Assembly (NCBI GenBank): GCA_021156105.1
Contig: JAJNBD010000005.1
Span: 62,001 to 126,000 of the forward strand
Length of the DNA: 64,000 nt
From: Gammaproteobacteria bacterium
Lineage (GTDB): Bacteria; Pseudomonadota; Gammaproteobacteria; CAISUE01
Reading direction: 5' to 3'
In this document: piece by piece, positions 57,244 through 64,000 of the stretch
Layout: each line of letters opens with the position of its first letter
Numbering within the stretch: the first letter of the stretch is position 1
Notes under the pieces: generated by a model
Told to the model about the DNA's origin: nothing
Databases searched by the model: none
Seen by the model: the letters and a program-made list of their open reading frames with translations, nothing else
Translations under genes and position numbers: made by a program

Positions 57244-58572
57244 ATGGATAATGATAAGCAAATTGGTCTTATTGGCACGACTGCTATCGTGCTTGGAAGC
57301 ATGATGGGCTCAGGTATTGCCTTATTGCCCTCTAGCTTGGCAAGCATAGGCTCTATTACTACGATCAGCTGGATCATTGCTACACTTGGCGCACTAGGCT
57401 TGGGTTACATTTTTTCATACCTGGCAAATAAAGACCCTCAAACAGGCGGTGTCATTGCTTATGCAGAAGAAGTGTCTCCTATTTTAGGCTTTCAAACCGC
57501 TATTTTATATTTCTATGCAAGCTGGGTAGGAATCGCCGCAATTACGATTACTGGCGTCTCTTATCTTTCCCCCATTCTACCCATCTTAAAAGATCCTTTT
57601 TTTGCCGTCCTTACCGCTATTGCCATATTATGGGTCCTTATTGGCATTAATCTAACAGGTGCCAAAATGGTTGGGGCACTAGCAACCTTTGGTTTAATCT
57701 TATTATTAATTCCTGTGCTATTAACAGCCACTTATGGGTGGCATTTTTTCGACTACAAAACTTTCATTGAAAATTGGAATGTTGCCCATGCCAGCTCAGC
57801 GCAAGCAGTTTCCTCTGGTATTACATTATGCATATGGAGCTTTATTGGGCTGGAAGGCGCACTGATCAATACCGCTATTATTAAAAACCCTGGCTGGACT
57901 ATTCCTCGAGCGACACTGATAGGCATTATCATTTGCGCCTCAACCTACATATTATCGTCTACTGTTTTAATCGGCATTTTTCCCGCAAAAACATTGGCAG
58001 AATCTAACGCCCCATTTTTATTGGCATCTTCATTAATGATTGGAAAGTGGAGCGATCCCTTTGTGACATCTTTCATTGCATTTGCTTGTTTCACCTCATT
58101 ATCCGTTGGCATTATGGCAACTGGACAAGCCGGTATACGCGCAGCAAAAGATTATATTTTACCGTCAGTATTTATGAAAACTAGAGAAAATGGTATTCCA
58201 GCAAAATCCATTTGCATCATTGGCATAGGCGCGACTATTTTGCTAATTGCTTTTTCTTTAGACTCAAAAGATACACAAGAATTATTTACGAACATTGTTT
58301 CTCTCTGTGTACTATTACTTATTTTCCCTTACTTTTATACAATATTAAACTTTTCCAAAATGCTTATCCAAGCAAAAAAGAAGTTCCTTGGCATCCTTTG
58401 TTGCACTTTCTCCACGTTATTTTGCTTTGCTGCTTTTTTAGGCGCCCATAAGCATACGCTACAAATTTCTATCGTAGCTGGATTAGCGATATTTCTTTTT
58501 TATGAAAGTAAAAATCGTTTGAAGTTTGTTAAAATTCTTGATACAGAAAACAATAATTCGCAAAAAGAATAA
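57244..58572 (+). CDS. APC-family amino acid/polyamine antiporter
   Basis: 442 residues with about 12 membrane segments. The first helix has the APC hallmark VLGSMMGSGIALLPSSL. The WSFIGLEGALINTAIIKNP segment in helix 6 matches the AdiC/PotE-type amino acid-polyamine exchangers. A clear AAAGGAAA precedes the ATG. The substrate cannot be fixed from sequence; no decarboxylase gene is adjacent. Nutrient amino-acid uptake would suit an intracellular organism. Single gene, divergent from the polyproline protein. Confidence 0.88.
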   Translation: MDNDKQIGLIGTTAIVLGSMMGSGIALLPSSLASIGSITTISWIIATLGALGLGYIFSYLANKDPQTGGVIAYAEEVSPILGFQTAILYFYASWVGIAAITITGVSYLSPILPILKDPFFAVLTAIAILWVLIGINLTGAKMVGALATFGLILLLIPVLLTATYGWHFFDYKTFIENWNVAHASSAQAVSSGITLCIWSFIGLEGALINTAIIKNPGWTIPRATLIGIIICASTYILSSTVLIGIFPAKTLAESNAPFLLASSLMIGKWSDPFVTSFIAFACFTSLSVGIMATGQAGIRAAKDYILPSVFMKTRENGIPAKSICIIGIGATILLIAFSLDSKDTQELFTNIVSLCVLLLIFPYFYTILNFSKMLIQAKKKFLGILCCTFSTLFCFAAFLGAHKHTLQISIVAGLAIFLFYESKNRLKFVKILDTENNNSQKE

Positions 58573-58604
58573 AGAGACAGGAAAAAAACAAGAAATTATT
58601 TATT

Positions 58605-59198
58605 TCATTGTAGCCATTGAATAATTTGCTTTTGCGCCTGATCAACTCCCATTTTATTTGGAGAAGAAAATAATTGGGCCGTTGCATTCGGATGCAGCTT
58701 TCTTAATTCTGGAAGCACTTGCTGCAAAATATTAGCGGCGCCTCCTTTAGAGAACTTATCTGCCTTTGTCAGCAGCACGTGTACTGGTAAATTCCGCCTA
58801 GCACTCCAAACCAAGAAGTTTTGATCCAGCTCTTTTAAAGGATGGCGAATATCCATTAATAAGATCAAGCCCTGTAAAGATTCGCGGCTTTCTAAATAAT
58901 TTGCTAAAGTTGTCTGCCAACGTAATTTAATTTCTTGTGGCACGGCTGCATAACCATATCCTGGCAAATCGACCAAACGGCGATGATCATCTAAAGCAAA
59001 TAAATTAATCAGCTGTGTGCGACCAGGGGTATTACTCACCTTAGCCAATTTTTTAATGCCTGCAATGGCGTTAAGCGCACTAGACTTGCCCGCATTAGAA
59101 CGGCCAACAAAAGCAACTTCAGCACCACGATCCACTGGAAGTTGTGATAAACTGGCAGCACTCTTGAGAAATTGTATGGAATGGAAAAAGTTTGACAT
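58605..59198 (-). CDS. engB: ribosome biogenesis GTPase EngB (YihA/YsxC)
   Basis: A small TRAFAC GTPase needed for 50S assembly. It is 197 residues from ATG 59198. G1 is GRSNAGKS at 32-39, G3 is DLPGYG (about 83-88), and G4 is TKAD (about 148-151). ATG 59207 is a possible alternative. Its start codon overlaps the divergent cytochrome c4 start, so its leader lies within the cytochrome signal-peptide region. engB and cytochrome c4 are also neighbours in pseudomonads. Confidence 0.95.
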   Translation of the reverse strand: MSNFFHSIQFLKSAASLSQLPVDRGAEVAFVGRSNAGKSSALNAIAGIKKLAKVSNTPGRTQLINLFALDDHRRLVDLPGYGYAAVPQEIKLRWQTTLANYLESRESLQGLILLMDIRHPLKELDQNFLVWSARRNLPVHVLLTKADKFSKGGAANILQQVLPELRKLHPNATAQLFSSPNKMGVDQAQKQIIQWLQ

Positions 59199-59808
59199 GT
59201 TGAACATTGTACGACAATTTTTATTAATTGCAATCAGCTTATTGGTCATTAGCCCGCTTAACGCCAATGCCGTTGACTTAGAGAAGGGGCAAAAAGCTTA
59301 TACAACTGGTTGCGCCAGCTGCCACCTTTCAACCGCACAAGGAACAGGCGCCTTTCCTCAATTAGCCGGCCAAGACAGTACTTATTTAAAAAAGCAAATT
59401 CGTGATTTTCAAAATGGCACCCGGCAAAGCGCAATTATGGCACCTTTTGTCAAAGATTTAACTGAACCCGTTATTGAAGACATTAACGCTTATATCGCAA
59501 CCCTTGCGCCTAATAATGAGGCCGCCGATCCAAAACTCGTTGCCCGAGGCGCGCAAATTTATCATGCTGGCATTGAAAAAGCCCCTGCTTGCGCCGCCTG
59601 CCATGGGCCTAAAGCGCGCGGCATTGCGAATATTCCCGCTCTCGCAGGCCAACACGCAGACTATATCGTCGCGCAGCTCCAAGCTTTTCAAGCTGGTACG
59701 CGAAAAAATGATGTAAACAGTATGATGGAAGATATTGCCAGCCGGCTTTCTGACCCAGATAAACGTGCAGTTGCTAGCTATATTAGCGGGATACAAGCGA
59801 CACACTAG
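59197..59808 (+). CDS. diheme cytochrome c4
   Basis: 203 residues. A signal peptide (about 1-25, ending NANA) targets it to the periplasm. Two homologous cytochrome c domains carry heme motifs CASCH at 39-43 and CAACH at 132-136, with axial methionines expected in the MAPF and MMEDI segments. Cytochrome c4 carries electrons to terminal oxidases, in line with the ctaA-ctaB genes at 22.7-24.6 kb. GGAAAAAG precedes the ATG and lies inside the engB coding sequence. Confidence 0.94.
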   Translation: MLNIVRQFLLIAISLLVISPLNANAVDLEKGQKAYTTGCASCHLSTAQGTGAFPQLAGQDSTYLKKQIRDFQNGTRQSAIMAPFVKDLTEPVIEDINAYIATLAPNNEAADPKLVARGAQIYHAGIEKAPACAACHGPKARGIANIPALAGQHADYIVAQLQAFQAGTRKNDVNSMMEDIASRLSDPDKRAVASYISGIQATH

Positions 59809-59965
59809 GAGTAACTCGTCTGATATAAGCCAGTTTACAAAGTGTGAATTCTGTTGAAGGTGTCTTTGAAAACTCTAGGCGAAATTGTCACGATCCAAAC
59901 TGATATAATAAAAGCACCATCCGTTATTTTTTACATTCCAGTAGCAAGCAAGTTAGTAATTAACT

Positions 59966-61771
59966 ATGAGTGAAATCGCCAGAAACATCCTGCGCCAGAC
60001 CTTTGGCTATGATCATTTTCGTCCGCTGCAGGAAGATATTATTGATCGCGCCATTACAGGCGAAGATAATTTTGTCTTAATGCCAACTGGCGGCGGGAAA
60101 TCTTTGTGCTATCAAATTCCTGCTTTAGCACGCAATGGCGTGGCTATCATTATTTCTCCACTCATTTCTCTTATGCAAGATCAGGTTCAAGCGTTAAGAG
60201 CCAACGGAGTTGCTGCTGCTTTTTATAATTCATCTTTAAATGATCAAGAAGCTCGCCGAGTTTTAGCGCAATTACATCAACACGAGCTGGATCTGCTTTA
60301 TATTGCACCAGAACGTTTAATGATGGAATCGTTCCTTGCGCGACTTGTTGATATCGATATTGCCTTATTTGCGATTGATGAAGCGCATTGCGTATCACAA
60401 TGGGGGCATGATTTTCGGCCAGAATATTTGCGCTTAGGCGAATTAAAAACGTTATTTCCAAATGTACCTATTATTGCTTTAACAGCAACCGCGGACAAAC
60501 AAACGCGGCAAGATATTTTAACGCGACTCCAATTAACTAAAGCCAAAGTGCATATTGGTAGCTTTAACCGGCCTAATATTCGTTACACGATTATTGAAAA
60601 GCAAAAGCCTTTTCAGCAATTGGTGCAGTTTTTAAATGACCGCAAAGAAGAATTTGGCATTATTTATTGTTTGAGCCGTAGACGTGTTGAAGAACTTGCC
60701 GAAAAATTACAAGCACAAGGTTTTTCTGCCAAACCGTATCACGCCGGTTTACCTGCGAAACAACGCCAAACTACGCAAGAAGCTTTTCAGCGTGATGATG
60801 TTCAAATTATTGTTGCAACCGTTGCTTTTGGCATGGGTATTGATAAACCTAACGTGCGCTTTGTCGTACATTATGATTTACCAAAAAATATTGAAGGCTA
60901 TTATCAAGAAACAGGCCGTGCCGGCCGGGATGGCTTAGCATCAGAAGCATTACTGCTTTATGGTCTACATGATATTGCTGTGGCTAAAAGTTTGATTCAA
61001 AGCAGTAGCAATTTTGAACAGCAGCGCATTGAATTGCATAAACTCAACTGCATGACAGCGTATGCAGAAGCTCAAACTTGCCGTCGGCGCGTGTTATTAA
61101 ATTATTTCAATGAAACGCTTCAAGTAGATTGCCATAACTGTGATGTTTGTTTAAATCCTCCCGAAACCTATGATGGCACGCAAGATGCGCAAAAAGCATT
61201 ATCCTGCGTTTACCGGGTAGAGCAACGCTATGGCTTAAGTTATGTGATTGATATTTTACGCGGCAAAGATGATCCTCGCATTAAAAAATTTGCCCATGAT
61301 CGCTTATCGACTTTTAGCATTGGTAAAGATTTGAACCAAGAAGAATGGCATAGCGTATTCCGCCAATTAATTCATTTAGGCTGTTTAGAACAAGACTTAG
61401 CAAATTATTCTGTATTAAAACTCACAGAAACAGCCCGACCCATTTTACGTGGCGAAGTGAAGCTAACCCTTGCCAAACCAAGGCTTAGACCCGTTACTGC
61501 TCGTCCCTCGAAAAAGAAAACAAAATCCAATAATGCTACACCAAGCGATAAAAATTTATTTGAGCAATTGCGCCTCTTACGTAAACAATTAGCGGAAGAG
61601 GCTGGCGTTCCCCCTTTTGTGATTTTTAATGATGTGTCATTAACCGAGATGGCAACAAAATTGCCTAGTAACGGCGAAGAATTCTTGGCAATTCATGGTG
61701 TGGGGCAAAAAAAATTAGAAAGTTATGGTCAAATTTTTCTACAAGCTATTCACGCATGGAAAATAAGTTGA
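59966..61771 (+). CDS. recQ: ATP-dependent DNA helicase RecQ
   Basis: A 3'-5' helicase acting in recombination and repair. It is 601 residues. Walker A TGGGKS is at 41-46, DEAH at 138-141, followed by the aromatic-rich loop [14 protein letters not shown]. The zinc-binding Cys residues (CRRR..., CHNCDVC) come next, then the winged helix, and the HRDC domain at the C-terminus (about 525-601). All domains of a full-length RecQ are present. It is separated from cytochrome c4 by 157 bases. Confidence 0.97.
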   Translation: MSEIARNILRQTFGYDHFRPLQEDIIDRAITGEDNFVLMPTGGGKSLCYQIPALARNGVAIIISPLISLMQDQVQALRANGVAAAFYNSSLNDQEARRVLAQLHQHELDLLYIAPERLMMESFLARLVDIDIALFAIDEAHCVSQWGHDFRPEYLRLGELKTLFPNVPIIALTATADKQTRQDILTRLQLTKAKVHIGSFNRPNIRYTIIEKQKPFQQLVQFLNDRKEEFGIIYCLSRRRVEELAEKLQAQGFSAKPYHAGLPAKQRQTTQEAFQRDDVQIIVATVAFGMGIDKPNVRFVVHYDLPKNIEGYYQETGRAGRDGLASEALLLYGLHDIAVAKSLIQSSSNFEQQRIELHKLNCMTAYAEAQTCRRRVLLNYFNETLQVDCHNCDVCLNPPETYDGTQDAQKALSCVYRVEQRYGLSYVIDILRGKDDPRIKKFAHDRLSTFSIGKDLNQEEWHSVFRQLIHLGCLEQDLANYSVLKLTETARPILRGEVKLTLAKPRLRPVTARPSKKKTKSNNATPSDKNLFEQLRLLRKQLAEEAGVPPFVIFNDVSLTEMATKLPSNGEEFLAIHGVGQKKLESYGQIFLQAIHAWKIS

Positions 61772-61799
61772 TATTTCATGCAAAGAACCTTCTCGCTTC

Positions 61800-61828
61800 A
61801 TGCTTTAATCAAGCATTATTTTATTATT
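61800..61828 (+). terminator. weak terminator after recQ
   Basis: A 6-bp stem (61800-61805 with 61811-61816) and a 5-base loop, followed by a T-rich tract. Stem length is marginal. Confidence 0.35.
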
Positions 61829-61996
61829 TTTTAGGATATAGTCGTTGTCTTTAAGGGCTAGCAATTTATTGCAAAAATTATGTATTTCCGATAAAGGGGT
61901 TATAAGACAAATACTCTGCTGAGTATGAGTAATTTTTCTTAATTTGTTTCCTTCTTCCAATATTAATAGTAAATTAAAAAATTAAGAGGATGTATT

Positions 61997-62306
61997 ATGA
62001 ATAAAAAACCAAAAGTCTTAACAATCCTTAATGCTTTAATTCAAAGTCTCTCAAACGAAACACTAAATTTAGTTCCCATCCAACAAGAAAATGCAAAATC
62101 CCACAAATGCTATAAATATTGCAGCACAAGTAAGAGAAAAAATTCAAACTTTATTACAAGCCGATGATCGGCAAAAGCCACATTTGAAACTCGCGGTACT
62201 TGCTTTACGCTGTTTAGATAAAGTTAATATGGTTGAGTCAATGTCACTGGAAAGCGCTGATCCTAGCGCAGGTGCAGGAGCAGCGCCCCCAAGCGTGGTG
62301 CTTTAG
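61997..62306 (+). pseudogene. small gene split by a frameshift
   Basis: ATG 61997 has AGAGGA 7 bases upstream and opens a frame of 56 codons that ends in unlikely Lys/Cys-rich text. A second frame from 62091 gives IAAQVREKIQTLLQADDR, helical and protein-like, running to 62306. Shifting by one base around 62085-62095, next to an AAAA run, joins them into one protein of about 100 residues ending in an Ala/Gly/Pro tail. So it is a frameshifted gene, a sequencing error, or a programmed frameshift. I recognise no family. Confidence 0.5.
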
Positions 62307-62351
62307 CTTACACGGGGTAGCCTAAGCACCACAAACCCCAGACTACTTTTT

Positions 62352-62537
62352 ATTAAAGAAGAAACCTATATCATTGGTATTATTTTTCTCATCTTAGATG
62401 TTTGGGCTTGGATAAACATTTTCCAAAGCAGCCGAAGCGTTAGTGCAAAAATTTTGTGGTCGTTAGTTGTTTTTATTCTACCCGTCTTAGGATTCATAAT
62501 TTGGTTTTTTGCCGGTCCAAGGAAAGCGATATTGTGA
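62352..62537 (+). CDS. PLDc_N-type small membrane protein without normal start
   Basis: The frame reads IKEETYIIGIIFLILDVWAW, then INIFQSSRSVSAKILWSL, ending GFIIWFFAGPRKAIL at the stop 62535. This is the PLDc_N (phospholipase D-nuclease N-terminal) pattern: two membrane helices around a basic loop and a final FAGPR. No ATG, GTG or TTG begins the frame; ATT at 62352 is the natural position. The frame runs directly on from the stop at 62306. It is either decayed or uses a rare start. Confidence 0.6.
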   Translation: MKEETYIIGIIFLILDVWAWINIFQSSRSVSAKILWSLVVFILPVLGFIIWFFAGPRKAIL

Positions 62538-62720
62538 AGCTTAAGTCAACAAGCAAGGTCAGACCCGTTTGTTGCTAGAATCTATAAATATTTCACTTCC
62601 CCCTTTACACCAATCATCAGAGCCACTTCCCGTTTAATTCAAAGCCAAGCTAAAACTTTCTTATACCCTACTCAGCCTGTATAATTAGGCAAATTTTTAA
62701 AAATTAAAAAGAGATTAAGT

Positions 62721-63431
62721 ATGCCAACTAAAGAAATTTTTTCGACCGCCATCTGGTCAGCAGCAAGGATCCTTCCTGGTGCAACAACAGCCCATGAAGA
62801 CCATATCAAAAAAATCGCCGCTCTTTTATATGATCAATTACAAAATTACCAAGCCCTCATCGATCCAGGCAACTTTGTTACTTTAGCCAATATCATTGCA
62901 AGGTTTACTGCTATTTATATCTGTCGTTTGATTGCTGTTGAGAACAGCTTGCTATTTATGTCCGCGAGTACAGTGATAAATTTATTCGTAACTCGAGCAA
63001 TCGAAAAAACCCTATTTGATCATCCCCTAGCAAAAGCAGAAGCCACAAAGATTATTTTAGGAGATATCTGTGGGGAGCTATCTAAAAAAAGCCACATTAC
63101 TGAAGCAGTTAAATATCTGCAAGAGCTTATCCTTGAAAGAGGCAACCAGGTAAACACCAAAAGCCAAAAAGATTTATTTTCCGCCGCGTCTGAAGGTATT
63201 GGGCATTATCTTAGCAAAAACTATTTTACCCTACCGCTTAACTCTTCTGACCAGGTAAAAGCCGCCGCCACCTTTTTTGGCATGACTGCTGGCAAAATAA
63301 CGAGCGCTCTTTTCAAACCTTTGCTGTGGGACCGGTTAAAAACTCCTCAAACTGTTAGAGCTATTGCTATGCCAGATGCCTCTACAGAGCAACAAAGGAA
63401 TATAGCCCCTTACCCTGCCTCTCCAGGTTAA
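62721..63431 (+). CDS. hypothetical helical protein
   Basis: 236 residues, mostly helical, without a signal peptide. One hydrophobic stretch (about 50-90, IIARFTAIYICRLIAVENSLLFM) could be a membrane segment or helix core. The C-terminus is polar and Pro/Ser-rich, ending YPASPG. AAAGAGA precedes the ATG. I recognise no domain. It is flanked by the PLDc_N remnant and a GMC oxidoreductase. Confidence 0.6.
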   Translation: MPTKEIFSTAIWSAARILPGATTAHEDHIKKIAALLYDQLQNYQALIDPGNFVTLANIIARFTAIYICRLIAVENSLLFMSASTVINLFVTRAIEKTLFDHPLAKAEATKIILGDICGELSKKSHITEAVKYLQELILERGNQVNTKSQKDLFSAASEGIGHYLSKNYFTLPLNSSDQVKAAATFFGMTAGKITSALFKPLLWDRLKTPQTVRAIAMPDASTEQQRNIAPYPASPG

Positions 63432-63512
63432 TCACTTTTATACATTACGTTGCTTTGCTAAAAATTACTTTCATGGTATTTTATTTTTAACATTTTTTAA
63501 AAAGGAATTTCC

Positions 63513-64000
63513 ATGAGCGCCGCCCAGCAGGTATATGACATCATCATTATTGGCACAGGCGCCGGTGGAGCTACGCTTGCACAGCAACTTGCCTCAACAG
63601 GAAAAAAAATATTATTACTTGAACGTGGAGATTATCTACCAAGGGAGATAGATAACTGGAGCTCTAAAGCCGTTTTTGCAGAAAACAAATATCGAGCCAA
63701 TGAGCCTTGGTATGATAAAAACGGGAAAGTCTTTTACCCTGGCATACATTATTTTGTTGGAGGAAATACGAAATTTTATGGGGCAGCGCTTTTTCGCTTG
63801 CGCAAAGAGGACTTTGGCGAGATAAAGCATTATGGTGGTATTTCGCCAGCGTGGCCAATTTCCTATGATGCGCTTGAACCTTACTATACATTAGCAGAAA
63901 ATCTTTATCACGTGCATGGCAAGCGCGGCATTGACCCAACCGAACCTTATGCCAGCCAGGACTATTTATACCCTCCCGTCAGCAATGAGCCTCGTATCCA
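63513..64000 (+). CDS. GMC family oxidoreductase, 3' end outside window
   Basis: 162 codons are visible from the ATG, with AAAGGAA upstream. The FAD-binding Rossmann motif IIIIGTGAGGATLAQQLA is at about 10-27, and ERGDYL follows at about 39-44, typical of the GMC superfamily (glucose-methanol-choline oxidoreductases). GGNTKFYGAAL near residue 89-99 fits the second flavin contact. GMC enzymes oxidise alcohols, sugars or sterols; the substrate is not decidable from this part. Confidence 0.85.
   Translation, partial: MSAAQQVYDIIIIGTGAGGATLAQQLASTGKKILLLERGDYLPREIDNWSSKAVFAENKYRANEPWYDKNGKVFYPGIHYFVGGNTKFYGAALFRLRKEDFGEIKHYGGISPAWPISYDALEPYYTLAENLYHVHGKRGIDPTEPYASQDYLYPPVSNEPRI

Noticed and set aside
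57044..57304. 86-codon frame ahead of the permease
   Set aside because: It overlaps the permease start in another frame, and the ribosome binding site belongs to 57244.

Overview
The window reads as chromosome of a Gram-negative gammaproteobacterium of about 40% GC. It carries the meso-diaminopimelate ligase MurE, YidC/YidD/RnpA/RpmH, the heptose pathway enzyme GmhB, cytochrome c4, RecQ and an outer-membrane beta-barrel. Several proteins look like those of host-associated Legionellales (Legionella, Coxiella, Aquicella or Berkiella relatives): an F-box protein, a protein with a C-terminal CaaX box, a very long helical-repeat protein, a coiled-coil/polyproline protein and a secreted thaumatin-like protein. 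The order-level placement is inference; no 16S or marker search was possible.

Layout. 0-6.5 kb: two orphan hydrophobic proteins, murE, a small SAPPRL-motif protein, then the origin-type cluster yidC-yidD-rnpA-rpmH, without dnaA beside it. 6.5-14.8 kb: Cys-rich exported proteins, DUF2062, htpX, gltX-yheV, gmhB-priA and a second SAPPRL protein with an internal duplication. 14.9-22.5 kb: ftsZ, ispH with a coupled exported protein, the thaumatin-like protein, an outer-membrane barrel and a Wzx-type flippase. 22.7-30.8 kb: ctaA-ctaB, an acidic exported protein, amgK-dusA, the CaaX protein, phoH and a DEAD-box helicase. 31.3-41.9 kb: F-box protein, uvrA, a Cys-cluster protein, fumC, a degenerate TraI_2-like protein, recX, plsY and orn. 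42-54.6 kb: a tandem paralogue pair, mutS, pcnB, the 1277-residue repeat protein, rluD and dxs. 54.7-64 kb: the polyproline protein, an amino-acid permease, engB and cytochrome c4 with overlapping divergent start codons, recQ, a frameshifted small gene, a PLDc_N remnant, an orphan and the start of a GMC oxidoreductase.

The housekeeping genes form short operons, often translationally coupled: ATGA overlaps at gltX/yheV and ispH/DUF2807, 8-11 nt overlaps at ctaA/ctaB and amgK/dusA. Between them sit single orphan genes with eukaryote-like or low-complexity features. The most promising unexplained material is this dispersed set of putative host-directed proteins, above all the protein with about 12 tandem 34-36-residue repeats (47.6-51.4 kb), the F-box protein (31.3-33.3 kb), the CaaX protein (26.9-28.0 kb) and the SAPPRL family (3.5 and 14.0 kb). 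No tRNA, rRNA, CRISPR array or intact insertion sequence was seen. Several REP-like imperfect palindromes lie between genes.
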